The notes under the pieces: model-generated
Seen by the model: the letters and a program-made list of their open reading frames with translations, nothing else
Databases searched by the model: none
What the model was told of the DNA's origin: nothing
Shown here: positions 50,051 to 59,060 of the stretch, piece after piece
Layout of the letters: each line of letters starts with the position of its first letter
How positions within the stretch are numbered: the stretch's first letter is position 1
Made by a program: the position numbers and the translations under genes
Source: Hyphomicrobiales bacterium
GTDB lineage: Bacteria; Pseudomonadota; Alphaproteobacteria; Rhizobiales; Beijerinckiaceae
Reading direction: 5' to 3'
Assembly (NCBI GenBank): GCA_930633525.1
Contig: CAKNFP010000001.1
Span: forward strand, 2,582,001 to 2,646,000
DNA: 64,000 nucleotides

Positions 50051-50749
50051 CTAGTCGACGATGATCGCGAGCTTGCAGTGACCATGCGCCGTCGAGGCGT
50101 GGAACGTCCGGCTATCCGGACGAACATCGCTCTTCCACTGATTGATGGCTCCGCCGAGCAAGTGAAGATGCATATCGTCCTGGATGACATTGATGTACTG
50201 CGGGCCGACTGTCAGGGCTCGCAGTCGCCCCGACCACGAGGTTGCGGCACCGAGGCCCTCAAACCTGATCTCGCAACGGCCTCCGGCATCGCGCGCCTCG
50301 CGGATGGGGATTGCAACGGGATCGTCGGGCGCAACCGCCGGCCCCTCGGGGAAGATGACCCTGGGAGCTGGTGAAGGCCGGCGGCGCGTCAGAGGCGCGA
50401 GGACATCAAGAAAAGCCTGCTCTCCATCGAGGCCCAGGATGGACAGCAGAATGCCGCCGTCGGCAGCGACCCAATCAATCTTGGGCTGATAGGTGTCATT
50501 GAGGCCAAGGATCGTGCTGAAAACAACCGAGCGAACGGTCTCGGTCGCCAGCATGAACCCGCAAGCCGCACCGCTGGCCGCTGATCCCGATGCGCGGATG
50601 ATTGTGTTCCCTTCGAGCTTTTCGAGGGGCATGAACAGCTCATGCGCCACACCGTCGTGGCGGACGACGGCCTGGATGACCGGCAACCGGGCGAGGCAGC
50701 TCAAAATGGCGAAAGGCGGATGCTGCAGTTCAAACGAAACGCTGCTCAT
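50051..50749 (-). CDS. ChuX/HemS-like protein of the cobalamin-riboswitch operon
   Basis: A 232-residue soluble protein without signal peptide. The C-terminal part reads V-G-P-Q-Y-I-N-V, then H-L-H-L-L-G-G-A-I-N-Q-W-K (194-206), which resembles the tetrapyrrole-binding core of ChuX/HutX and HemS proteins (x-H-L-x-x-x-x-I-x-x-W). The ending FHASTAHGHCKLAI has three histidines and a cysteine, unlike typical ChuX. It is the last gene of an operon led by a B12 riboswitch, 16 bases after the ATPase gene. A role in handling a corrin or other tetrapyrrole in the cytoplasm is an inference; the family call is tentative. Confidence 0.55.
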   Translation of the reverse strand: MSSVSFELQHPPFAILSCLARLPVIQAVVRHDGVAHELFMPLEKLEGNTIIRASGSAASGAACGFMLATETVRSVVFSTILGLNDTYQPKIDWVAADGGILLSILGLDGEQAFLDVLAPLTRRRPSPAPRVIFPEGPAVAPDDPVAIPIREARDAGGRCEIRFEGLGAATSWSGRLRALTVGPQYINVIQDDMHLHLLGGAINQWKSDVRPDSRTFHASTAHGHCKLAIIVD

Positions 50750-50764
50750 GCTTGCTTGCCCATT

Positions 50765-52189
50765 TCACGCCCCGAGTGCCAGCGTATCGTCCGCCACCGC
50801 CCGCACGATGTCGCGGCTGTGACTGATGAGCACGAGCGCCAGTTCGCCCCGATCCACCAAGCCCCGCAGCAAGCCGATCGTCTCCTTCTGCACAATGGGG
50901 TCGAGACGCGACGTGGGCTCATCGGCCACGATCAGTTTCGGCTCCAGCAATAAGATGCGGGCCAAGGCCAGTCGCTGCGCCTCCCCACCGGATATCTCGG
51001 CCGGGAAACGATCGAGAAGCCGCGGGGCCAGTTTCAGGCGATCGAGAATGGGGGCGAGGGCTGCGGCAACATCGAGGCGCGGGCGCACCTCGCGCAAATC
51101 GAGCAGATGCTGCCGGATCGTGCGATGCGGTGCAAAGGCGGCCGCGGGGTCCTGGTGAAGCTTCTGAAACCGGTGCCGCAGACGTCGCAGGCCGGCCCTG
51201 TCGCGATAGGGGTCGACGCCGGCCCAACTGATCTCGCCGCGGTCAGGCCGTTGCAGGCCGAGCAGGATATTGCCGAGCGTGGACTTTCCGCAGCCGCTTG
51301 GGCCGACGACGGCCAGAACGCCGCGCCGGGGCACGTGCAGCGTCACATCCTCGAACAGGGGCGAGAAACCGGGATAGCCGAAAGCGAGGCCATGCCCCGC
51401 CAAAGTCAGGTCATCCGTCACATGGCAGCGCAAGCAGCCGGGCCATGTCGCCGGGTCCGCCGCCAGCCACGCCATCGTGTAGGGATGACGGGGCGCCGTC
51501 AGAACGGTATCGGTGTCTCCCTTCTCCACGAATATTCCGTCCTTCATCACGGCGATCTCACCGCCCAGCGCACGCGCCAGAGCCAGGTCGTGCGAGATGA
51601 CGATCAGCGCGCGGCCGTTGTCGCGCAATTGGCGCAGCCTGGTGATGGCCTGGGTGATGCGTTCCTCGTCGAGCCCCTTGGTCGGCTCGTCGGCGATGAT
51701 CAGTGGTGCACGGGTCAGCAAGGCGCTGGCGAACAGGACGCGCTGCGCCATGCCGCCGGACAGCTCATGCGGGTAGGCGTCAAGCAACCCGGCGTCCAGG
51801 CCCACCGCGGCGAGCGCGGGCGCCAGCATGGCCGGCGCGGCGCCGCTGACCCCGGCCAGCTGCCGCCCGATGCGCATGGTCGGATCGAGGGCTGCTCGCG
51901 GCTCCTGCGGCTGGAGGATGATGTCCTCGGCCCAGCATTTGCGGAGATCCCCCGGGCGTGACAGGTCGATCATCGGGCCATTGCCGAAGCGCACAACGCC
52001 GCTCGCCGTGAAGCCCGGCGGCAGAAGACCCATGATGGCCTGCGCCACAAGGCTTTTGCCGCTACCTGTCTCGCCGATGATGACGAGAGACCCGCCGCTT
52101 GCGACATCGAGGGATATGTCGGTCACGATCGCGCCGCCATTGTGATCGCGGATCGTCAAGCCGGTGAGATGGAGGGCGGATCCGGTCAA
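50765..52189 (-). CDS. fused double ABC ATPase of peptide/nickel-type importer
   Basis: A 474-residue protein with two nucleotide-binding domains in tandem, as if DppD and DppF were fused. Domain 1: Walker A GETGSGKS (39-46), signature LSGGM (143-147), Walker B ADEPT (166-170). Domain 2: GPSGCGKST (296-304), ISGGE (399-403), ADEPTSRLD (422-430). Two cysteines (CLRCH, 252-256) lie in the inter-domain linker, as in many DppD-like proteins. Its GTG/ATG overlaps the permease stop by four bases. It powers the neighbouring importer. Confidence 0.93.
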   Translation of the reverse strand: MTGSALHLTGLTIRDHNGGAIVTDISLDVASGGSLVIIGETGSGKSLVAQAIMGLLPPGFTASGVVRFGNGPMIDLSRPGDLRKCWAEDIILQPQEPRAALDPTMRIGRQLAGVSGAAPAMLAPALAAVGLDAGLLDAYPHELSGGMAQRVLFASALLTRAPLIIADEPTKGLDEERITQAITRLRQLRDNGRALIVISHDLALARALGGEIAVMKDGIFVEKGDTDTVLTAPRHPYTMAWLAADPATWPGCLRCHVTDDLTLAGHGLAFGYPGFSPLFEDVTLHVPRRGVLAVVGPSGCGKSTLGNILLGLQRPDRGEISWAGVDPYRDRAGLRRLRHRFQKLHQDPAAAFAPHRTIRQHLLDLREVRPRLDVAAALAPILDRLKLAPRLLDRFPAEISGGEAQRLALARILLLEPKLIVADEPTSRLDPIVQKETIGLLRGLVDRGELALVLISHSRDIVRAVADDTLALGA

Positions 52190-53028
52190 GCCTCAGCCTC
52201 CCGTTGTGCGTAATGGGCGGTCAGCGCCTCGCCTGCGAGCGTGAAGGCGAGCACGGTGAAAAAGATCGCCACGCACGGCGCCGCCAGCTGGAGTTGCGCC
52301 TCACCGATATAGGGTAGCAGTTCGGCGATCATCACACCCCATTCGGGCTCCGGCGGCTGCAAGCCGAGACCGAGGAAGCCGAGCGAGGAAATGGACAGGA
52401 TGGCGGCGCCTATGCCCAACGTCGCCAGGGGAACGGTCTGGCGCAGCACCGGCGGCAGCACGTGGCGCATAAGGATGCGCCATGGCGCGAAGCCGGCCAG
52501 CTCCGCCGCCTCGACATGGGCCTCGGTCAGGATTCCCGCGGCCGTCGCACGGCTCATGCGTGCAAATTGCGGCCAGAGCGCCAGTTTGATGCCGAAGAGC
52601 AGCGGAATGACGCCGCCGCCCAGGAAGCCTGCCAGAAGCAGAGCCAGGAGAAGGCCGGGGAAGGCCAGCATGAGGTCGGCCAGCCGCATGATGATCGTGT
52701 CCGTCCAGCGCCCCGCTTAGGCCGCCACGATGCCGAGGCCGATCCCGACGGATGCGGCGAGGCCGACGCATAACACGGCGATGCCAAGCGAGCGCGGGGC
52801 GCCGTGGAGAAGGCGCGCCAGCATGTCGCGCCCCAAGGGGTCGGTGCCGAGCGGATGGGTAAGGCTCGGCCCGGCGAGGCTCATCAGGAGATTCTGCGCG
52901 GAGGGATCGACAGAGGTAAGGTAAGGGCCAAGAAGCGCGGTGCCGATCACAACCCCCACGAAGGTGAGGCCGAGGATCAGGCGTCCACGCGTCGCGGGCG
53001 GGCGGCCAGGCGGGGCGGCGCTCACCAT
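52186..53028 (-). pseudogene. peptide/nickel-type ABC permease (DppC-like), interrupted by an in-frame stop
   Basis: The frame runs from 53028 through 103 codons to G-L-G-I-V-A-A, meets TAA at 52717-52719, and continues in the same frame with A-G-R-W-T-D-T-I-I-M-R-L-A-D-L-M-L-A-F-P to the normal end at 52186. In intact DppC proteins a tyrosine sits in this place (V-A-A/G-Y-x-G-G), so one base change from TAC or TAT explains the stop. The second half still has the permease E-A-A-E-L-A-G-F loop for ATPase contact. Either a real nonsense mutation that should disable the importer, or a sequencing error. Restart at ATG 52689 is conceivable but would lack the first helices. Confidence 0.88.
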
Positions 53029-54020
53029 CGTCCGTCCTGCCGGCGGCGCGGATCGAGCGCGAGTGTACCGAGATCGGCTGCGAGATTGATCAAGGTATAG
53101 AACAGGCCGATGACCAGGCCGGCGCCCATGATGAGCGGCACATCGCGCGCGAGAAGAGCATTCACCAGCAACTCGCCAAGGCCTGGATAGTTGAACAGGG
53201 TCTCGGCCATGATGAAGCCGTCAACGATATAGGCAAATTGCAGAGCCGAGAACGTCACGATGGGGATAAGCGCATTCCGAATCCCATGCTGCGCGAAGGC
53301 CTGGCGGGCATCGAGGCCCTTGATCTGCGCGAAAGTCATGAAGAACGCGCGACGCACATCCACGACCGCATTGCGGATCAGCCGCACGGAGAAAGCCGCC
53401 AGGCCGAGCGCCAGCGTCGCAACCGGCAGCACCATATGGGCCGGTGTCCGAAAACCCGCCGGCGGGAACCAGTGCAGGGTGAGCGAGAACAGGGCAATGA
53501 GCCCGATACCCACCATGAAAGTTGGAAGCGAGGCAAAGACGACAGCGATCAGCAGCGTCGCGCGGTCGACCATGCCGCCGGGACGAAAGCCGGCCGCGAC
53601 ACCAATGGGTATGGCGATGAGATAGGACAGGACCCAGCTCAGGAACCCGAGCGTCAAGGTATTGCGGCCATACTGCCAGAGCGTTTCCCCGACGGGCCGC
53701 CGGGTGACCAGCGATTGGCCGAAATTGCCGGTGGCGAGTTGCGCCATCCAGGTCGTGTATTGCGCGACCAGCGGCCGGTCGAGACGCTCCTCGTTCCTGA
53801 TGCGGGCGGTGATGTCCGTGGTGACATTGCCTTCGCCGACACGCCCGTTGGCGATCCGCAAGGCGAGGTCTCCGGGCAGCATATGGACGAAGATGAAGCA
53901 AAGCGTCGCGACGATCCAGGCCGTCGCCAGCGCTTGCCCGAGGCGCGCCGCCACGACGCCGCGCCATCCCCTGAGATGGCGCGGCGCACGGCCTGGTTGC
54001 CGCAGAGCAACCGATGTCAC
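53022..54020 (-). CDS. peptide/nickel-type ABC permease (DppB-like)
   Basis: A 332-residue inner membrane permease, about six helices. The family N terminus is present (ALATAWIVATLCFIFVHMLPGD), along with the periplasmic loop with RLDRPLVAQYTTW and the cytoplasmic E-A-A-like loop VDVRRAFFMTFAQIKGLDAR. It starts with GTG at 54020 overlapping the stop of the binding-protein gene (GTGA) and ends 7 bases inside the next permease gene, so the set is translated together. Confidence 0.93.
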   Translation of the reverse strand: MTSVALRQPGRAPRHLRGWRGVVAARLGQALATAWIVATLCFIFVHMLPGDLALRIANGRVGEGNVTTDITARIRNEERLDRPLVAQYTTWMAQLATGNFGQSLVTRRPVGETLWQYGRNTLTLGFLSWVLSYLIAIPIGVAAGFRPGGMVDRATLLIAVVFASLPTFMVGIGLIALFSLTLHWFPPAGFRTPAHMVLPVATLALGLAAFSVRLIRNAVVDVRRAFFMTFAQIKGLDARQAFAQHGIRNALIPIVTFSALQFAYIVDGFIMAETLFNYPGLGELLVNALLARDVPLIMGAGLVIGLFYTLINLAADLGTLALDPRRRQDGRW

Positions 54021-55579
54021 GCGCGGGCCTTCACGCGGTCGAGATAGAGGCGCTGCTCGAACTGATCGTTCGTGAAGCCCTCGAGCGTTTTGGCAACCGA
54101 GAAGATCTGATCGTACCAGACGACCGGGATGACCGAGAGCTCGTCGTGAATCACACGGGCGATGCCTTTGCGCAGAGGGGCGCGTTGCTCCTCCTCCGTC
54201 GCGAGGAAATAGGCGGCGACATCCCTCCGGATTTCGTCATTGCGCCAGTTCGTCACGCCGCTGCCGCCGGTGATCGGCTCGTCGAGGGTGAAATCCGTCG
54301 CGATCGTGGAAATGGGATCTGGCAGGACCACGATATTGCGCGAGCTCAAGGCCAGATCGAGCGTGCCATCGCGCTGGCCCTCGTAGATCGCCGCATAATC
54401 GGTGACCTTGATCGCCATGTCATAGCCCACCGCCTTGAACATCGCCTGCAAGGCCGAAGCGATGACCGGCAGTTCAGGGCGATTGGCGAATGTCAGCATC
54501 GTACCGGCAAAGCGCACGCCATCCTTGCTGCGAATGCCATCGGCGCCGCGTGTCCAGCCGGCCTGGTCGAGCAGGTCGTTGGCGCCCTTGGCGTCGAAGC
54601 GATACGGCGCGAGCCCGTCTGAATACCAAAGCGGCAAAGTCGGCGGAAAATACTGGGTCGCCGCGAGTTCCGGATTGCGCATGATGCTCGTGGCGATGCC
54701 GACCCGGTCGATCGCCATATTGAGGGCGCGGCGCGTGCGCACATCCGCGAACTGCGGCTTGCCACAGTTCGGCATGATGTTGTGGATGCGCGGAACGATC
54801 ATCCGGTCAATCGTCAGGCTGTCGACGCGCGCAAGCCGGTTGAGGCTCGGCGTCGGCAGATTCATCACCACCCCGGCATCCCCGGCGATCGCGATATTGG
54901 CGCGCGTCTCGCCGTTGGGCACGGCATCGAATTGCGCGGCCGCGAAGCCCGCCTTGGGACCCCAGTAGCCATCATGCCGCGCCATCGTTATGCCGCGCGG
55001 GAGATCCATCGCCGTCACGCGGAAGGGGCCCGTGGCGATCGGCTGCTTGAACTCGCCATCGGAACCGAATGCGCTCGGCGCGAAGATGGCGGTCGAATAG
55101 TCGAGCATGTAGGACAGGAAGGGGCCGAACGGCTTGTCGAGCGAAAAGACAACCTCGTCCTCGACGGCCTGGATGTCCCTGATTCCCGCCGCCTTGATGT
55201 ACAGAGAGCGTGGCAGGAGACGCTCGAAGGACGCTTTCACCGCTTGGGGCGTAACCTGGGAACCGTCGTGGAAAAGCGCGTCCTTGCGCAGCTTCAGGCG
55301 CCATTCGCCGCCCGCTTGCCGCATCGACCAGCTTTCGGCCAAACCTGGAAGAATCGAGCCATCGCCGGCGAAACCGACGAGATTTTCGGAAATGCCCGCC
55401 CGGGTGTAGGCAAGGCTGCTTTCCGAGGGCCTGATACCGCGAATTTCCCAAGGCTGCACAGCGCGCAGCAGCGAGGCTTGGGCTTGCGCATTCATAGTGC
55501 CGAAGCGTGTGAATCCGGCACCGAATGCCAGGGCCGTACCGCCGGCCAGAAAGCCGCGACGAGAGGTTGCCACCATCAT
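54017..55579 (-). CDS. Tat-exported ABC substrate-binding protein, family 5
   Basis: A 520-residue extracytoplasmic binding protein of the DppA/NikA/OppA family (SBP_bac_5). The N terminus has a twin-arginine signal (TSRRGFLAGGTALAFGAGF). Family landmarks are LAESW, K-D-A-L-F-H-D-G, and R-R-A-L-N-M-A-I-D-R. Tat export means folding in the cytoplasm, often with a cofactor or metal chelate. Two ATGs (55579 and 55576) are equally placed after AGGAG. It is 105 bases downstream of the methyltransferase gene, behind the same riboswitch. The bound substrate cannot be read from sequence; cobalt chelates or corrinoid precursors fit the regulation. Confidence 0.92.
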   Translation of the reverse strand: MMVATSRRGFLAGGTALAFGAGFTRFGTMNAQAQASLLRAVQPWEIRGIRPSESSLAYTRAGISENLVGFAGDGSILPGLAESWSMRQAGGEWRLKLRKDALFHDGSQVTPQAVKASFERLLPRSLYIKAAGIRDIQAVEDEVVFSLDKPFGPFLSYMLDYSTAIFAPSAFGSDGEFKQPIATGPFRVTAMDLPRGITMARHDGYWGPKAGFAAAQFDAVPNGETRANIAIAGDAGVVMNLPTPSLNRLARVDSLTIDRMIVPRIHNIMPNCGKPQFADVRTRRALNMAIDRVGIATSIMRNPELAATQYFPPTLPLWYSDGLAPYRFDAKGANDLLDQAGWTRGADGIRSKDGVRFAGTMLTFANRPELPVIASALQAMFKAVGYDMAIKVTDYAAIYEGQRDGTLDLALSSRNIVVLPDPISTIATDFTLDEPITGGSGVTNWRNDEIRRDVAAYFLATEEEQRAPLRKGIARVIHDELSVIPVVWYDQIFSVAKTLEGFTNDQFEQRLYLDRVKARA

Positions 55580-55684
55580 GAACTCCTGAAGACAGAAATT
55601 GAAGCGCGACGCCGCGGGGCAGCGCGATGAGCGGTGCGGGCCACGTGTGGCGGCCCGAACACCAGAACGCCGAGACAGCTGCCC

Positions 55685-56509
55685 TTAGCGGACGCTGTCC
55701 GCCAGGCCGCGTGCGGAGGGCTTGCGCGCGGAAACGACAAAGCCATTGTCATAATTGGCGAAGAGCCCGAGCCGCTCTCGCCAGGTCGCGTCCCGCAGCT
55801 GCGAGCGCGGAACAGCGCCAAGGCCGCCCGCGCGGATCGCCGTGAAGCCCGCGGCCGCAAGCATCTCCTTCAGCCTTCCGGCGCGGAGCCCTTCGCTGAA
55901 GAAGAGCTGTGCGGCGATGCTGGCATGTGCGTCGGCATCGAACAGTTTGGGTTTTGGAGAGAGGCGGTCCCACAGCGCGCCGAAGCTGCCGAGCACCTTG
56001 CTGCGCCAACTGCGGGTGACCCAGTCACCATCGGCGATGATCAATGTGCCACCTGGTTTGAGGCAACGCAGCCAATCCCGGAATGCGGCATCGGGATCGA
56101 CGAGTGTCCAGACCAGATGGCGCGAGACGACGGCGTCATAGCTGTCGTCCGGCATCATGGTGTTTTCGGCGTCGCCGAGCAGGAAGCGCGCTGGCTGGCC
56201 ACGATGCTTCGCCTGGGCGCGCGCCACCATGTCCTCCGACAGGTCGATGCCGTCGACCCGGCATCCCAGCGCCAGGAGTACGCGAGTGAACTCGCCTGTG
56301 CCGGACGCAAGTTCGAGGACCCGCCCGCCCGCGATGTCGGGGGCGTGGGCCTGCACCAGTGACCGCCACGCTTCCAGTTCACCGGAGGAGCGGATCTTGT
56401 GGGCGACGGAGAGGTCGAAAGTCTCCGAGCGCTTCGACCAATAGGCGCGGATTTCGTCCTTGATCGAGTGATTGCGCCCGAAGGCGAGAACCGTAGTCGT
56501 CTCGCTCAT
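55685..56509 (-). CDS. class I SAM-dependent methyltransferase
   Basis: A 274-residue methyltransferase. Motif I is VLELASGTGEFT (64-75), with a following acidic residue at V-D-G-I-D-L-S, and motif post-I A-E-N-T-M-M-P-D-D-S-Y-D-A-V. The N terminus has a predicted amphipathic stretch, no signal peptide. The ATG at 56509 (MSETTTVLAFG) is preferred over 56569, whose 20 extra codons lack a ribosome site. It is the first gene after the cobalamin riboswitch. The methyl acceptor is unknown; similar genes head Dpp-type importer operons in other alphaproteobacteria, but I cannot verify that here. Confidence 0.82.
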   Translation of the reverse strand: MSETTTVLAFGRNHSIKDEIRAYWSKRSETFDLSVAHKIRSSGELEAWRSLVQAHAPDIAGGRVLELASGTGEFTRVLLALGCRVDGIDLSEDMVARAQAKHRGQPARFLLGDAENTMMPDDSYDAVVSRHLVWTLVDPDAAFRDWLRCLKPGGTLIIADGDWVTRSWRSKVLGSFGALWDRLSPKPKLFDADAHASIAAQLFFSEGLRAGRLKEMLAAAGFTAIRAGGLGAVPRSQLRDATWRERLGLFANYDNGFVVSARKPSARGLADSVR

Positions 56510-56669
56510 GTCAGCCGTCTCGCCAAGACGGTGTTGGGCGAGCCTGTCGGACCGATCATCTTGCTGCACACCCGCTCAAGACACATCACGGGATGCAGGC
56601 GATCGCTTTACTCGACGGCAAAGCCTAGGCTCCCGAGGCACCCCGCCCGACAGCAATCGTGTGGACGAT

Positions 56670-56831
56670 GGCAGGTCTCCTGGCTCGCGGGTCGATGCGC
56701 GGACCGCCTTCCCGGGAATAACCCAGTGGCCAATCGGTCCGGCGCTCACCGCTTACAGTTGCGGGGGCAGCTGCGGCATGGGGCCCGAAAGCCCGCACCG
56801 CATTCCCTTTTCACCTCGTCTCCGAGGCACC
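56670..56831 (-). ncRNA. cobalamin riboswitch (B12 element) controlling the ABC/methyltransferase operon
   Basis: On the minus strand the B12-box core GCCGCAGCTGCCCCCGCAAC is followed by TGTAAGCGG, then GAAGGC and the terminal GAGCCAGGAGACCTGCC. Upstream are GGTGCC and AAAAGGGAATGCGGTG, the usual P3-P6 conserved bases. About 160 bases separate its end from the methyltransferase ATG. Such elements repress expression when adenosyl- or hydroxocobalamin is bound. Confidence 0.95.
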
Positions 56832-56871
56832 ATCAATCGATTGCTGTATAATGCTGCGCAAACGACAACAC

Positions 56872-56886
56872 CAGCATTGAATGCTG
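56872..56886. promoter_or_regulatory. 15-bp palindrome upstream of the riboswitch
   Basis: CAGCATTGAATGCTG (one central base) lies 41 bases before the riboswitch in the gap after prpB. The half-site CAGCATT recurs at 56849-56856 on the minus strand, overlapping a TTATAC-like -10 box (56846-56851). It may be an operator or part of a weak terminator. Confidence 0.4.
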
Positions 56887-56962
56887 AGAACGCGACAACA
56901 GAGAACCCGCTCCAACGGGACTACGTCCAGCCTTGCGAGGTCATTCAGGTCCGTCGTCGGCG

Positions 56963-57874
56963 CTAAGCGTTTTCCGGAACGACCGTCGCGACGATCGAGG
57001 CATCGAGAGCCTCATAGCCCGCAAGGTCGATCGCGTCATAGAGGTCGGCGCGGGTCTGCATCTCACCGAGCATGGCCTTGGTCGAACCGTCACGCGCGAG
57101 CGTGGCGTAGAGCCTTTCCTGCGCCTTGTTGGCGACGCGCAGCGAGGAAACGGGCCAGATCACCATTCTGTAACCCATCTCCTCGAACTCCTTCGCTGTA
57201 AAAAAGGGCGTTCGGCCGAACTCGGTCATGTTGGCGAGAAGCGGCACGCCGGGCATGCGAGCCGCGAACTCCCTAAACATCTCCGCGGTGGTCAGCGCTT
57301 CGGGAAAGATGGCATCGGCGCCGGCCTGCATATAGAGCTGCGCCCGGGCAACCGCGCCGTCGATCCCCTCGCTCGCGGCCGCGTCGGTGCGTGCGATGAC
57401 ATAGAGGTCCCGGCGCGCCCTGACGGCTGCCGCGACCTTGGCGGCCATGTCGCGGGCATCGGCCAGCTTCTTGTCGTTGAGATGGCCGCATTTCTTCGGC
57501 AGAAGCTGATCCTCGATATGAACGGCACCAGCCCCGGCGCTCTCGAACGTCCGCACCATATGCATCACGTTGAGGGCCTCGCCGTAGCCGGTGTCGCCGT
57601 CGACCAGCAGCGGCAAGCCCGATGCCCGGCTGACCTGGCGGATGAAGAACGACACCTCGTCCACGGTAATGATGCCGAGATCGGGAATTCCCATCGACGC
57701 CGTCATCGCCGCTCCGGAGAGGTACAGCCCCGCGAACCCGGCCGCCTTCGCCTGCAGTGCGGCCATGCCGTTGTGAGCGCCGGGAAGCTGGGTGATGCCG
57801 CCACGCTGGACCAGCGCGCGGAAGCGGACGCCCGCCGACCTTTCCGGAAGATCCGAAGATACGAGATAAGGCAT
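56963..57874 (-). CDS. prpB: 2-methylisocitrate lyase
   Basis: A 303-residue lyase of the ICL/PEP mutase family that splits 2-methylisocitrate to pyruvate and succinate, the last step of the methylcitrate cycle. The catalytic KKCGH is at 127-131 (Cys129, matching Cys123 of Escherichia coli PrpB), with metal ligands in DGDTGYGE and VHIEDQ. It lies 9 bases after prpC. Transcription runs on toward the cobalamin riboswitch on the same strand. Confidence 0.95.
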   Translation of the reverse strand: MPYLVSSDLPERSAGVRFRALVQRGGITQLPGAHNGMAALQAKAAGFAGLYLSGAAMTASMGIPDLGIITVDEVSFFIRQVSRASGLPLLVDGDTGYGEALNVMHMVRTFESAGAGAVHIEDQLLPKKCGHLNDKKLADARDMAAKVAAAVRARRDLYVIARTDAAASEGIDGAVARAQLYMQAGADAIFPEALTTAEMFREFAARMPGVPLLANMTEFGRTPFFTAKEFEEMGYRMVIWPVSSLRVANKAQERLYATLARDGSTKAMLGEMQTRADLYDAIDLAGYEALDASIVATVVPENA

Positions 57875-57883
57875 TGTCTCTCC

Positions 57884-59050
57884 TCAGGCCGCCTTGCTGG
57901 CGGCGCCGGCCCGGCCCCGCCGCTCGATCGCCAGAAACTCGAGGTTCTCCGGGCCGATGTAATGCGCCGACGGACGGATGATCTTGTTATCCTGGCGCTG
58001 CTCGATGATGTGGGCAGCCCATCCCGAGGTGCGCGCGATCACGAAAAGCGGCGTGAACATCGCCGTCGGCACGCCCATCATGTGGTAGGAGACGGCGCTG
58101 AACCAGTCGAGGTTCGGGAACATCGCCTTGGCATCGGCCATGGTCGCCTCGATGCGCTCGGCAATGTCGAACATCTTCGTCGCGCCAGCCTCGACCGAGA
58201 GCTCCCGCGCGACGCCCTTGATGACCTTGTTGCGTGGATCAGCCACCGTATAGACGGGGTGGCCGAAGCCGATCACGACTTCCCTGGCCTCGACGCGGCG
58301 ACGGACGTCCGCCTCGGCCTCATCCGGGTCGGCGTAGCGCTTCTGAATTTCGAAGGCGACCTCGTTGGCCCCGCCATGTTTTGGCCCGCGCAGCGCGCCG
58401 ATCGCTCCCGTGATCGCCGAATAGACATCCGAGCCCGTGCTGGCGATCGAACGCGCGGTGAAGGTCGAGGCGTTGAACTCATGCTCCGCGTAGAGGATCA
58501 GCGAGACATGCATCGCCTTCACGTGGGACGGCTTCGGGGCCGCTCCATGCAGCAACCGCAGGAAGTGGCCGCCGATGGAATCGTCCTCCGTCTCAACCAC
58601 GATGCGCCGGCCGTTGTGGGCATAGTGATGCCAGTAGAGCAACATGGAGCCGAGCGAGGCGAGCAGACGATCAGCGATGTCGCGCGCTCCCGGATGGTTG
58701 TGATCATGGGCCTCGGGCAGGATGTTTCCGAGCACCGAGACACCGGTGCGCAGCACGTCCATCGGATGCGCGGAGGCCGGCAGCAGTTCGAGCGCCTGCT
58801 TGACCGCCTGCGGCAAGCCGCGCGAGGCCTTCAGCTTGGCCTTGTAGGCGGCCAGTTCCGCGACGGTCGGCAAAGCCCCATGGATCAGGAGATGCGCGAT
58901 CTCCTCGAATTCACAGGTCTCGGCCACGTCGAGAATGTCGTAGCCGCGATAATGCAGATCATTGCCGGTGCGGCCCACCGTACACAACGCCGTGTTCCCG
59001 GCGATGACGCCGGACAGCGCCACAGACTTCTTCGGCCTCGGTGCGGTCAT
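57884..59050 (-). CDS. prpC: 2-methylcitrate synthase
   Basis: A 388-residue citrate-synthase-family enzyme that condenses propionyl-CoA and oxaloacetate. Typical blocks are [17 protein letters not shown], the active-site [11 protein letters not shown] and G-F-G-H-P-V-Y, and the motif RPSAHYIGP. The ATG at 59050 begins [14 protein letters not shown]; 30 upstream codons of the open frame are not family-like. Between prpD and prpB in the operon. Confidence 0.94.
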   Translation of the reverse strand: MTAPRPKKSVALSGVIAGNTALCTVGRTGNDLHYRGYDILDVAETCEFEEIAHLLIHGALPTVAELAAYKAKLKASRGLPQAVKQALELLPASAHPMDVLRTGVSVLGNILPEAHDHNHPGARDIADRLLASLGSMLLYWHHYAHNGRRIVVETEDDSIGGHFLRLLHGAAPKPSHVKAMHVSLILYAEHEFNASTFTARSIASTGSDVYSAITGAIGALRGPKHGGANEVAFEIQKRYADPDEAEADVRRRVEAREVVIGFGHPVYTVADPRNKVIKGVARELSVEAGATKMFDIAERIEATMADAKAMFPNLDWFSAVSYHMMGVPTAMFTPLFVIARTSGWAAHIIEQRQDNKIIRPSAHYIGPENLEFLAIERRGRAGAASKAA

Positions 59051-59060
59051 TTCTTCCTCC

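Noticed and set aside
52717..52719. Stop-codon recoding in the permease
   Set aside because: The codon is TAA, which is not used for selenocysteine or pyrrolysine, and no recoding signal is seen.
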